A DNA stretch of 64,000 nt from Flavobacterium sp. N2820. Its GTDB lineage: Bacteria; Bacteroidota; Bacteroidia; Flavobacteriales; Flavobacteriaceae. A model generated the notes under the pieces. The model searched no databases. It worked only from the letters and a program-made list of their open reading frames with translations, and was not told the origin of the DNA. The stretch covers positions 2,247,001-2,311,000 of the forward strand of contig NZ_CP110008.1 in the NCBI RefSeq assembly GCF_025947285.1, in the 5' to 3' direction. The position numbers were made by a program, and so were the translations under genes. Each line of letters begins with the position of its first letter. The first letter of the stretch is position 1. Shown here piece after piece: positions 45,972 to 53,375 of this stretch.

Positions 45972-47111
45972 ATGATCAACAAGCGCCTTCTTATCAAGAA
46001 TTTATTAGCTCACAATGATGAGAATAGTTTTTATGATAAAAAACGTCAGTTAAATTTACATACAAAAGAAGGAAAAGCAAAGTTTTTAAAACACATTTGT
46101 GCGCTTTCCAATTCAAATCCAAGCAACAATTCTTACATTGTAGTGGGTGTTGAAGATGCGACTAATGAAATTGTGGGTGATGACTTTTTTGATGATAGTC
46201 GCATTCAAAATTTGGTAAACGCTTTTTTAGAAAATCCACCAAAAATTCAATACGAGAATGTCCCTTTTCCAAGTTTACCAAAAGATAAAGTGGTAGGTTT
46301 GGTTACGATTAAACCCAAATCGAAAACTTCGTATTTCAAAAAAGGAATTCATACTATAGTTGCCAATAGTACATTTGTTAGGCGAGGCAGCAATACTTCT
46401 CCAACAACCGAAAAAATTCCGTATTCAAAACAGAATATTGAAACAGTTATTAGTTTAGAAAATAACTCCCGAAATAGTATTTCGTATACCTTAGAAAGTG
46501 TTTTAGATTTTATAAATAACAGGCACAAAGATTTAGAGTCAAATTATAAAGTTTTTAAAGAGCTTTTTGTGGTTTGCTGGGCAGGAAACAAGAAAAAAGT
46601 GCGCGATAAAATGTACTACTCGCGTGTGGATATTGAATTGGTAAACGAACAAGTTAAACTTTTTTATTCCGCTTTAGATGAAGTGAGTATTGCCTATGAT
46701 GATGATTCTTTTTCAATTACAGAATATGTGAGTTTGGGATTAAATGATAAAACCAGTTTTTATCCGTTAGAAAAAGTCTCCATTCATTTTTTTGACAATG
46801 GGTATTACAAAATAGACACGCAATTATTGTTTGAACCACCACAATACAATAAAAAAATGTTGCATCACATTTACAATGCCAATAATGCTATTTTGGTTAA
46901 ACTTCAAAAAGGCGTTGTTTTGCAACCCTCTGAAAAAAGAGATTTGATCAATGTACCGCACACCTTAATGATTTGTTACTTGAATGGTTTTGAAGAGGCC
47001 AAACAAAAGCTAATTGATGCCAAACCTTATTTAAAAGCGTTTGACGACTCTTTAGTGTATGTTTCTTTTAAGGAAGTAATGCGTATTTTAAGAAAAATGA
47101 AATACGATTAA
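45972..47111 (+). CDS. AlbA_2/Schlafen-type putative DNA-binding protein
   Basis: A 379-residue soluble protein. The N-terminal part (about 15-140) fits the AlbA_2 (Schlafen-like) domain: an acidic E/D..ESFY-like start (NDENSFYDKKRQLNL), ALSNSNPSNNSYIVVGVED, and the end TFVRRGSNT. The C-terminal 200 residues are less familiar and lack the usual helicase or HTH partner. AlbA_2 proteins are often regulators or nucleic-acid-processing, but this one is unassigned. The stop overlaps the convergent 79-residue gene by 4 bases. Confidence 0.72.
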   Translation: MINKRLLIKNLLAHNDENSFYDKKRQLNLHTKEGKAKFLKHICALSNSNPSNNSYIVVGVEDATNEIVGDDFFDDSRIQNLVNAFLENPPKIQYENVPFPSLPKDKVVGLVTIKPKSKTSYFKKGIHTIVANSTFVRRGSNTSPTTEKIPYSKQNIETVISLENNSRNSISYTLESVLDFINNRHKDLESNYKVFKELFVVCWAGNKKKVRDKMYYSRVDIELVNEQVKLFYSALDEVSIAYDDDSFSITEYVSLGLNDKTSFYPLEKVSIHFFDNGYYKIDTQLLFEPPQYNKKMLHHIYNANNAILVKLQKGVVLQPSEKRDLINVPHTLMICYLNGFEEAKQKLIDAKPYLKAFDDSLVYVSFKEVMRILRKMKYD

Positions 47112-47347
47112 TAAAAATTATTTTTACTTCTTTTGAAGAAAATTAGCGTTAAATAAGAAACAAAAAGGGCCACTCCCATTATGTAAACTAATTTAAACTG
47201 TACACTATAATCGAGTGTATTAAAAAATGTTGATTTTTCTTGAAAAAGTGTATAATACGTTAAATCAACAATTGCGTAAATCCAGATTAGGCTAAGGATT
47301 AACAGGGCGATAACTATTTTTGTATATAACTTCATTTTCTTTATCAT
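47108..47347 (-). CDS. Small two-TM membrane protein
   Basis: A 79-residue protein with two hydrophobic helices (about 8-33 and 50-70), basic N-terminus (MIKKMKLYTK) and basic end (FFKRSKNNFY). A second in-frame ATG is at 47335. No family is recognised. It is preceded upstream by one copy of the 45-nt repeat (47384-47428), the same element that lies upstream of the peptide genes, so it may share their regulator. It is convergent with the AlbA_2-type gene. Confidence 0.55.
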   Translation of the reverse strand: MIKKMKLYTKIVIALLILSLIWIYAIVDLTYYTLFQEKSTFFNTLDYSVQFKLVYIMGVALFVSYLTLIFFKRSKNNFY

Positions 47348-47383
47348 TTAGAATATAAAGTTACACATAGACTAAAGATTAAT

Positions 47384-47428
47384 TGTTACAGATTTTCTGT
47401 ACATTTTCACTTTTTTTTTCCAGTGTTT
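47384..47428 (-). promoter_or_regulatory. 45-nt repeated operator-like element, copy 1
   Basis: Contains GTTACAGATTTTCTGTAC (plus strand), whose core TACAGA-TTT-TCTGTA is an inverted repeat, and CACT...AGTG arms around T9CC. The copy at 50719-50763 matches at 44 of 45 bases (only A/T at position 47403). It lies 37 bases upstream of the minus-strand two-TM gene. Confidence 0.7.
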
Positions 47429-47448
47429 TGGGCGTTTCTTGAAAAATT

Positions 47449-48120
47449 TTAGATTAATCCGTGCTTTTTAGCTTCGCGGATGATGTCTTCGTCGCTCCCT
47501 TTTTCAATTTTGAAATAGAATTTAATCTGTGCTTTGCGCTTATCAATTGCACTTATTGATAAATTCATTCGTTGCGGTAAATTTTTTGTTTTAACTCCTT
47601 CCGCCAATAGTGTAATTAGCTTTCTATTGTTTTCGTCTAAGAACGAGTTTTTTTCATGTAATTCGGCAATATTTTCTACAACTGTTTTGCTAGTATAGAT
47701 ATGATTGTTATAGATTTTTTCAAATGCCAATAAAAACTCATCTGCAGTAAAATCACTTTTTACTAACAATCCGTTTGGTGCTATATTTCTTTGAATATTA
47801 TCTAAAATAAAAGCTTCTGCATGTGATGTCAGTATAACTATTTTACACTTTGTAAATTTATTTTTAATGAGGAGCGCTAAATCTTCACCACTTTTGATGT
47901 TTTTTTCCAAATAAGGAGGTAAACTCAAATCCACAAAAGCAAAATCAAACGCTTCGGCTACTGGAGTAGTACTGATAATATTGTATGCTGATTCGCAATT
48001 ATAAGCTGGTGTTGTAGTAATTTGTAATCCTAAATCGTTAAAAGACAATATACTCTTATAACCTTCTATCATTGAGGGATGATCATCGATCATTAAAATA
48101 TGAATGTTTTTTTTGTTCAC
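47449..48120 (-). CDS. NarL/LuxR-type response regulator
   Basis: A 223-residue response regulator starting at GTG. The receiver has the acidic pair DD at 12-13, Asp64 as phosphoacceptor (FAFVDLSLPP), Ser99 (ILTSHAE) and Lys121 (LLVKSDF). A C-terminal helix-turn-helix (about 160-215, NRKLITLLAEGVKTKNLPQ and NLSISAIDKRKAQI) resembles LuxR/GerE but is divergent. It follows the TPR histidine kinase by 38 bases and is its cognate partner. It may act on the inverted repeat in the two 45-nt elements (47384-47428 and 50719-50763); that is inference. Confidence 0.85.
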   Translation of the reverse strand: MNKKNIHILMIDDHPSMIEGYKSILSFNDLGLQITTTPAYNCESAYNIISTTPVAEAFDFAFVDLSLPPYLEKNIKSGEDLALLIKNKFTKCKIVILTSHAEAFILDNIQRNIAPNGLLVKSDFTADEFLLAFEKIYNNHIYTSKTVVENIAELHEKNSFLDENNRKLITLLAEGVKTKNLPQRMNLSISAIDKRKAQIKFYFKIEKGSDEDIIREAKKHGLI

Positions 48121-48158
48121 TTTGATTGTATTTATTTCAAATTTAAACTTTTTTTTAA

Positions 48159-50165
48159 TTATATCGGAATTTTTAACTTTATGGTAGTTCCTTTGTCTCT
48201 TTCAGATACTATTGAAATTTCGCCTTTCATAGCTTCTGCTCTATTTTTCATATTTTTTAGACCAATTCCGTTTTTAACTTTTTTCACATTAAAACCCACG
48301 CCATTGTCGTTGATTTCTAAATGTAAAAAACCTTTCTCTACATCAAGAGCCAATCCAATTTTAGTGGCATTAGCATATTTATTGATGTTGTTAAATGCTT
48401 CCTGAATGATACGATAAACGTTCATTTTAATTTCGGGACTCATATTATTCATTGCGTCATCAAAAAAGATATCGCAATTGCATTCAGCGGGATAAATTTC
48501 TTTTTGATTCTTTAAAAGTTCTTCTAGAATATTCCTAAAATTACTTTTATTTATTTCTGATTCTCTGTGTAATTCATGTGAAAATGTTCTTATCTCTTGT
48601 TCAATTTCTCGAATAGAATCAATGTGTTCTATTGCTTTTTTAATGGTTTCTTCATCTTGTCTTCTAGAAATTGCAAATAGATTAAGGCGAGTACTTGCCA
48701 ATCTGTTTAGAATATTATCATGAAGTTCTAAAGCAATGTTTCGTTTTACTTTACTTCGAACCTCATCTATATCTTCTTGATTATTAAGCATCAACCTATA
48801 GATTTCTTCATTTGATTCTTGTTGCTGTTGCGTAAAAACCAATTCTTTGTGTTTACTTCTTTGATATAGAATAACATACAATAAAAACCCAAATGAGATA
48901 ATCAGTAACGAAGTGATTAAAATAATTTTTCGTTGGTTGGAAAGTGTTTCTTTTTCAGAGATGATTTCGTCAGTTTCAAATTCAATTCGGGCTAGTTTGT
49001 TTCGAGTAGCTCTTTCTTGTTTTTGAAGACTATCATTTAATTTAATATATTCTCTTGCGTAGGATAAACCTTCTTGTGGAATTAATTTAGTAAAAAAATC
49101 TAATGTTACTAAAACCTCTTTATTGTAGTGAGATTCTTTGGCTAATTTGTTGGCTTCGCTATTCAGTTGAAGTGCTTTTAGGGTATCATTCTGAGAGAGG
49201 TAATATTCCGTAAGATGAATTCGACTGTTGATTTTTCCAAGTATATCTCCAATTTCATCTCTAACTGCTAAAGCTTTCTGAAAATCTTGTAAGCCTTTAT
49301 TTTTATCAATTTTAAAGACCGAATATCCATAATTATCAACCAAAGATGCGTATAAAACCGGTTGAATATCCTTGAGATTTTCAATTTTTAATCCTTCCGC
49401 AAAAATTTGACTTGCTTCATTGAATTTGTTAATGCTTAAGTAGACAAAACCTATATTGTTTAAAGTTTGAGCTTGAAAAACTGGCTTGTAATTTTCGTCT
49501 TCAATGTTTTTGATTTGAGTTAATGCTTTTTGATGATATTCCAAAGCTTTTTCATAGTTTCCTAAACCCGATAAAGAACTTCCTAAATTAACATAACTTT
49601 CATATACTAGCGATTCATCTTTAATTTCTTTCGCAATGTTAAGCACTTTTATAGTTTCTGATTCGCTTCCTAAGAAATCTTTTTCGTAGAGTAAAATATA
49701 GGCTTTGTGAAGTATTGTTCTTGCTAAATTAGACTTATCATCAATTTTTTCATACTTCTTTTCTGCTCCTAAATAATAATAATAGGCACTATCATTTTTA
49801 GAAAGAGAAAAATAATAATCTCCTAAATAATATTCGGCCTTGGCTATGTTTAAAGAATCTTTATTTGATGTAGAAATTTCTAAAATTGTATTAGTAGTTT
49901 CTTTATATTTTTCATACTCTAATAAAATAAAGTAACGATTTGCTAATTTAAAATAATTTTTGATTTTTATGGAATCATTATCGCTTGCTTTTTGAATAGC
50001 ATTTTTAGCAGAATCAATATATTTTAATCGAATTTCCTTGTCCAAATTCACATTTGAACTGTTTTCAAAATAAGCATCTAATTTTTTTTGAATAACAGGA
50101 TTATTCTCGTTAGAATTACATCCCACGAGAAAAAGAAAACCAAATAAAATTATTATCTGTTTCAA
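48159..50165 (-). CDS. Lipoprotein-signal TPR histidine kinase (HisKA_3)
   Basis: A 668-residue sensor kinase. It begins with a lipobox signal (MKQIIILFGFLFLVGC), followed by TPR repeats over about 40-380 (for example YVNLGSSLSGLGNYEKALEYHQKAL), a TM helix near 414-432 and a cytosolic HisKA_3 domain with RNIALELHDNILNRLAS, His in LELHD being the phosphoacceptor. The ATPase domain has the N-box (IIQEAFNNINKYANA) and DNGVGFNVKKVKNGIGLKNM. A kinase of this type with external TPRs is a known Bacteroidota design; the ligand is unknown. The lipobox and the kinase domain imply that the TPRs face outward from the cytosol. It follows the 58-codon peptide gene by 45 bases. Confidence 0.88.
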   Translation of the reverse strand: MKQIIILFGFLFLVGCNSNENNPVIQKKLDAYFENSSNVNLDKEIRLKYIDSAKNAIQKASDNDSIKIKNYFKLANRYFILLEYEKYKETTNTILEISTSNKDSLNIAKAEYYLGDYYFSLSKNDSAYYYYLGAEKKYEKIDDKSNLARTILHKAYILLYEKDFLGSESETIKVLNIAKEIKDESLVYESYVNLGSSLSGLGNYEKALEYHQKALTQIKNIEDENYKPVFQAQTLNNIGFVYLSINKFNEASQIFAEGLKIENLKDIQPVLYASLVDNYGYSVFKIDKNKGLQDFQKALAVRDEIGDILGKINSRIHLTEYYLSQNDTLKALQLNSEANKLAKESHYNKEVLVTLDFFTKLIPQEGLSYAREYIKLNDSLQKQERATRNKLARIEFETDEIISEKETLSNQRKIILITSLLIISFGFLLYVILYQRSKHKELVFTQQQQESNEEIYRLMLNNQEDIDEVRSKVKRNIALELHDNILNRLASTRLNLFAISRRQDEETIKKAIEHIDSIREIEQEIRTFSHELHRESEINKSNFRNILEELLKNQKEIYPAECNCDIFFDDAMNNMSPEIKMNVYRIIQEAFNNINKYANATKIGLALDVEKGFLHLEINDNGVGFNVKKVKNGIGLKNMKNRAEAMKGEISIVSERDKGTTIKLKIPI

Positions 50166-50210
50166 TTAAAAGATTTGCTTTTGCACAAATTTACAGTTTA
50201 TAGATAATAA

Positions 50211-50387
50211 TTAATCGTTTTTCACAATTATTATAGGCATTCTTGAGTTAACAATATTCTCTACTTTAATTTTATCTGTTTTTTCAATTTTAAAAGCCAT
50301 TACTTTTTCAATTGAATCATTTTCTTTGTTGTTTGGCATATTTGACAAGAACAAAGAGCTTACTATTAATAATACTATAGTTTTCAT
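50211..50387 (-). CDS. Small exported peptide B (58 residues)
   Basis: A short ORF. It reads MKTIVLLIVSSLFLSNMPNN and ends NSRMPIIIVKND, with a typical hydrophobic signal (4-15) and no lipobox. Its middle IEKTDKI and end PIIIVKND resemble the neighbour (50408-50620: IIKTDSI, NPVIVVKKD), so the two are likely paralogues. It is spaced 20 bases from that gene and 45 bases from the kinase. Candidate roles are a signal peptide precursor or a small periplasmic partner of the kinase; neither is shown. Confidence 0.62.
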   Translation of the reverse strand: MKTIVLLIVSSLFLSNMPNNKENDSIEKVMAFKIEKTDKIKVENIVNSRMPIIIVKND

Positions 50388-50407
50388 ATTATAATCTTTT
50401 TACGTTA

Positions 50408-50620
50408 TTAATCTTTTTTTACTACAATTACCGGATTTGTTTCTTCTCTTGCAATACTATCGGTTTTGATTATTTCTTCTCCTTCTCTAGCTTGCAGTTG
50501 TTGCATATTTTCTGACATTTTAATGGCTCTTTCTAAATCTGCATCTTGCTCATCTGTTGAACATGAAAATAATACTAAGCTAACCATTAATAAACTGAAT
50601 AATTTTACTGTGTTTTTCAT
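50408..50620 (-). CDS. Small lipoprotein peptide A (70 residues)
   Basis: MKNTVKLFSLLMVSLVLFSC gives a lipobox with the acylated Cys20, followed by an acidic, helix-prone stretch and the end TNPVIVVKKD. The C-terminal pattern P(V/I)I(V/I)VK(K/N)D and an upstream (I)KTD.I match peptide B. It is the first gene of the peptide-kinase-regulator run. About 100 bases upstream lies the second 45-nt element (50719-50763). No family is recognised. Confidence 0.68.
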   Translation of the reverse strand: MKNTVKLFSLLMVSLVLFSCSTDEQDADLERAIKMSENMQQLQAREGEEIIKTDSIAREETNPVIVVKKD

Positions 50621-50718
50621 TGGGATTGAATTTTAATGTTTGTTTTTTGTTTTTTTGTTTTAATCTAAAAAAATTGTCGTTTTTTGCAGTATAAAAATAC
50701 AAATCGTTTTTTTAAGTA

Positions 50719-50763
50719 TGTTACAGATTTTCTGTACTTTTTCACTTTTTTTTTCCAGTGTTT
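50719..50763 (-). promoter_or_regulatory. 45-nt repeated operator-like element, copy 2
   Basis: Same sequence as 47384-47428 except one base (T for A at 50738). Includes GTTACAGATTTTCTGTAC and CAC-T9-CCAGTG. On the minus strand it lies about 100 bases upstream of peptide A; on the plus strand it ends 11 bases before the phosphoesterase start. Confidence 0.7.
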
Positions 50764-50774
50764 ATTGAGTTTTT

Positions 50775-51509
50775 ATGAAAAAATTTGTCATCGGAGACAT
50801 CCACGGAGGTCTAAAAGCGTTACTTCAAGTGCTTGAAAAAATTAATTTTGATCCAAAAGATACGTTAATTTTTTTAGGTGACTTTGTTGATGGTTGGAGT
50901 GAATCTCCAGCTGTATTAGATTTTTTGATTGAATTAGAAAAAAAACAACCTTGTATTTTTATTCGGGGCAATCATGACGAACTTCTATTAGATTGGTTAT
51001 TAGGTAATAACGAAAAATTTAATGAAAAATTGTGGTTTCAACACGGTGGCCAAGCTACGGTACTTTCGTATCAAAATATTGATGCCGAAACCAAAAAAAA
51101 ACACATAAACTTCTTAAAATCACTTCATAATTACCATCTTGACGAAAACAACAAACTGTTTCTTCATGCTGGATTTAGTAATAGTAAAGGGATTGAAAAC
51201 GAATATTTTAATGAAACATTTTATTGGGATAGAACGCTTTGGGAAATGGTTATGTGTTTAGATAAAACCCTTGCACAAGACCATATTTACTATCCTAAAC
51301 GATTAAAATTATACGAAGAAATATTTATTGGTCATACACCTGTTACCCAAATTGGGGAAAATATCCCTGTCCGTTTTGCAAATGTTTGGAATGTTGATAC
51401 TGGTGCCGCTTTTAAAGGAAAACTTACCCTAATGGATGTGGATACAAAAGAATTTTGGCAAAGTGATGCTTTACCCGATTTATACCCTAATGAAAAAGGT
51501 AGAAACTAA
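50775..51509 (+). CDS. Metallophosphoesterase (Ser/Thr phosphatase-like)
   Basis: A 244-residue cytosolic phosphoesterase of the calcineurin-like PPP group. Metal and catalytic motifs are present: GDIHGG (7-12), FLGDFVDGWSE, RGNHDELLLDW, FLHAGFS and IGHTPVTQIG. Relatives include bacterial PrpA/PrpB-type protein phosphatases and ApaH-like enzymes; the substrate cannot be told. It is divergent from the peptide-kinase locus, with the 45-nt element (50719-50763) just upstream. Confidence 0.9.
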   Translation: MKKFVIGDIHGGLKALLQVLEKINFDPKDTLIFLGDFVDGWSESPAVLDFLIELEKKQPCIFIRGNHDELLLDWLLGNNEKFNEKLWFQHGGQATVLSYQNIDAETKKKHINFLKSLHNYHLDENNKLFLHAGFSNSKGIENEYFNETFYWDRTLWEMVMCLDKTLAQDHIYYPKRLKLYEEIFIGHTPVTQIGENIPVRFANVWNVDTGAAFKGKLTLMDVDTKEFWQSDALPDLYPNEKGRN

Positions 51510-51517
51510 AATAGTCT

Positions 51518-51525
51518 TATATTTG
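51518..51525 (+). promoter_or_regulatory. -7 box for the beta-barrel gene
   Basis: TATATTTG, a perfect TAnnTTTG match, 25 bases before the start at 51551 and 8 bases after the phosphoesterase stop. Confidence 0.55.
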
Positions 51526-51550
51526 CAACTTAATTAATTCCTACAGAACA

Positions 51551-52048
51551 ATGAAAAAAATTTTATTAGTAATTACGATGCTTACAGCGGTTCAAATGTC
51601 GAATGCGCAAGCTTTTAAAGGAAAAGGAGATACAAAATTTCAAGTTGGAGCTAATTTTCAAGATGGTGGAACCGGAATTACCTCAACCGTTGATTTTGGA
51701 TTGGGAGAAAACATGTCGTTTGGTTTTGTTGCCACATACTTATTAAATGCAAAAGAGATAGCAGGTGAAAAAGCTCGTTTTGAAGATAGAGCTGACATTA
51801 AAGCACGTTTTAATGCCAATATTGGTAGTGTAATGGGGTTAGATCCTAAAATGGATGTTTATCCCGGTTTGGATTTAGGAACCAGAAATTTTGGAGCACA
51901 CTTAGGATTTAGATACTTTTTTACAGATGGTTTTGGATTGTATACTGAAGCCTTTGCTCCTTTAGCACGTTACGATTCTGATGTCAACGGATTTGAACAT
52001 TACAACAACCAATTTGTTTTTACTTTTGGAGCTTCATTCAATTTGTAA
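51551..52048 (+). CDS. Small outer-membrane beta-barrel protein
   Basis: A 165-residue protein with a signal peptide (MKKILLVITMLTAVQMSNAQ). The mature part alternates hydrophobic and polar residues and has glycine-rich strands (FQVGANFQDGGTGITSTVDFGLG, LGTRNFGAHLGFRYFFTDGFGLYTEAFAPL). It ends in an aromatic strand (NQFVFTFGASFNL), as outer-membrane barrels do. It is likely an eight-stranded barrel of a flavobacterial DUF family; I recall DUF6646 but cannot verify it. It has its own -7 box and terminator. Confidence 0.78.
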   Translation: MKKILLVITMLTAVQMSNAQAFKGKGDTKFQVGANFQDGGTGITSTVDFGLGENMSFGFVATYLLNAKEIAGEKARFEDRADIKARFNANIGSVMGLDPKMDVYPGLDLGTRNFGAHLGFRYFFTDGFGLYTEAFAPLARYDSDVNGFEHYNNQFVFTFGASFNL

Positions 52049-52071
52049 AAAATGTAAAAAACATATTTATT

Positions 52072-52099
52072 AAAGGAAGTCTAATGGCTTCCTTTTTTT
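52072..52099 (+). terminator. Terminator after the beta-barrel gene
   Basis: AAAGGAAG (52072-52079) pairs with CTTCCTTT (52088-52095), followed by T bases. It overlaps the last bases of the convergent lipoprotein gene. Confidence 0.75.
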
Positions 52100-52472
52100 A
52101 TTCGGGCTGGAGTAAGATGGTTCTTTGTTGCGGAATGACATGACAAACATCTGAAGTTACCGTTATAATTTCAGACGTATAAGTTACATAACCCGATTTT
52201 GAAACTGTTATTGTATAATTCCCTTCTCGTTCATAAGCTCCCGAAAAAATGGGTTCTGCAACATCAAAACTCACTAAGGTTTCTGTATAACTTCCATCGG
52301 TAGCTATCACAGAAACACCATCGCTTAAATACACATTTGTTTCAGCATCTTTTATAGTGATATTTAAACCCGCTTTTGCTTCTTCAGTACAAGCAATTCC
52401 ATTATCCTCTTTATCGCATTGCGTAGCCAACAAAAAAGGCAATAAAACTATAATTAAGAGTAATTTTTTCAT
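52098..52472 (-). CDS. Lipoprotein-like protein with carboxypeptidase-regulatory-like domain
   Basis: A 124-residue exported protein. The signal ends LLATQCDKED, with Cys19 as a possible lipidation site, although Q before C makes the lipobox weak. The mature domain is an Ig-like, transthyretin-type fold: LNITIKDAETNVYLSDGVSVIATDG, then GNYTITVSKSGYVTYTSE, the pattern of carboxypeptidase-regulatory domains, with two further cysteines. Function is unknown. Its promoter box at 52498-52505 faces the PhnA promoter. Confidence 0.65.
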   Translation of the reverse strand: MKKLLLIIVLLPFLLATQCDKEDNGIACTEEAKAGLNITIKDAETNVYLSDGVSVIATDGSYTETLVSFDVAEPIFSGAYEREGNYTITVSKSGYVTYTSEIITVTSDVCHVIPQQRTILLQPE

Positions 52473-52497
52473 TTTAAGTAGATTTTAATCGAATAAT

Positions 52498-52505
52498 CAA
52501 AGATA
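52498..52505 (-). promoter_or_regulatory. -7 box for the lipoprotein gene
   Basis: Minus strand TATCTTTG, perfect match, 25 bases before the start at 52472. Only 15 bases separate it from the divergent box at 52521-52528. Confidence 0.52.
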
Positions 52506-52520
52506 ATTAATTTCAATTTA

Positions 52521-52528
52521 TAACTTTG
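52521..52528 (+). promoter_or_regulatory. -7 box for the phnA-like gene
   Basis: TAACTTTG, perfect match, 35 bases before the start at 52564. The two divergent -7 boxes leave no room for separate -33 regions, so the promoters overlap. Confidence 0.52.
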
Positions 52529-52563
52529 CTCCAAATTATTTATTTACGTAAAATCCATTCAAA

Positions 52564-53139
52564 ATGAGTGTAATAGAAAGAAAACTGAAAGACCGTAGTG
52601 GTTCAGTTTGCGAAATTAGTGGTGCTGAACATGACTTAGTTGTTTATGTATTGCCGCCAACCAATGAAAGAACGGTTGAAAATAGTGTTTTAATTGCAAA
52701 ACACTTAAAAGATCAAATTGAAAATCCAGAAACTACCGATGAAAAAGACTGGAGAGGTTTATCGGAAAGTATGTGGAGTGAGCATTTACCCGTTCAAATT
52801 GTATCTTGGCGTATGTTAGCGCGTTTAAAAAACACTGATTTATTAGAGATGATGTATCTGGATGAAGAAGCGTTAGAATGGGCAAAAGCTACCGGTGAAG
52901 GCGAAGAAGAAGACGAAAACAAAATTGTACATAAAGACAGCAACGGCGTAACTTTATTAGATGGGGACTCCGTTGTATTAATTAAAGATTTAGATGTAAA
53001 AGGCGCTACCTTTACTGCAAAACGTGGAGCAGCCGTGCACAACATAAAATTAGTTTGGGACGACGCAAACCTTATTGAAGGTAGAGTGGAAAACCAAAAT
53101 ATTTATATTTTAACACAGTACGTGAAGAAAACGAAGTAA
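52564..53139 (+). CDS. PhnA-domain protein
   Basis: A 191-residue cytosolic protein. The C-terminal half (about 118-188) is a PhnA domain: KDSNGVTLLDGDSVVLIKDLDVKG, with the SH3-like KLVWDDANLIEGRV end. The N-terminal half (SGAEHDLVVYVLPPTNERTVENSVLIA and WRGLSESMWSEHLPVQIVSWRML) is the form seen in flavobacterial members; the cysteine zinc ribbon of E. coli PhnA is absent. Despite the name, a role in phosphonate use is not established for this family. A repeat and a terminator follow. Confidence 0.85.
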   Translation: MSVIERKLKDRSGSVCEISGAEHDLVVYVLPPTNERTVENSVLIAKHLKDQIENPETTDEKDWRGLSESMWSEHLPVQIVSWRMLARLKNTDLLEMMYLDEEALEWAKATGEGEEEDENKIVHKDSNGVTLLDGDSVVLIKDLDVKGATFTAKRGAAVHNIKLVWDDANLIEGRVENQNIYILTQYVKKTK

Positions 53140-53145
53140 TTCTTT

Positions 53146-53230
53146 TGTCATTCTGAACTCGTTTACTTCGTCAGTTCGCAAGCTCGGGTCAGAATCTAAA
53201 AAGAGAAGCTGAAACAAGTTCAGCTTGACA
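53146..53230. repeat. Imperfect palindromic interspersed repeat, copy 2
   Basis: TGTCATTCTGAACTCGTTT (53146-53164) pairs with AAACAAGTTCAGCTTGACA (53212-53230). Compared with 7292-7353 it carries extra bases between GTTT and TCAGAATCT (ACTTCGTCAGTTCGCAAGCT and a few more). It lies directly after the phnA-like gene. Confidence 0.75.
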
Positions 53231-53241
53231 GAATAACATAG

Positions 53242-53274
53242 AAAACCCTGCAAATTTGATTTGTGGGGTTTTTG
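53242..53274 (+). terminator. Terminator after the phnA-like gene
   Basis: AAAACCCTGCAAA (53242-53254) pairs with TTTGTGGGGTTTT (53260-53272), two G-U pairs, 5-base loop, then T. Confidence 0.7.
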
Positions 53275-53289
53275 GTTTTACTAATTTGG

Positions 53290-53297
53290 TATATTTG
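53290..53297 (+). promoter_or_regulatory. -7 box for the next lipoprotein gene
   Basis: TATATTTG, perfect match. It lies before the ATGs at 53337 and 53376 and inside the longer frame (53256), and so argues against the longest start. Confidence 0.5.
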
Positions 53298-53375
53298 TTA
53301 GAATTAAAATACACCATAAAACATCGTATCTCAGAAATGGACTTGTTTAAAAAATATATTAATAAAAACAAACGC

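Noticed and set aside
47384..50763. The 45-nt direct repeats as attachment sites or ends of a mobile element
   Set aside because: No integrase, transposase or tRNA is present between or beside them, and the enclosed genes look like ordinary signalling genes; an operator role fits better.
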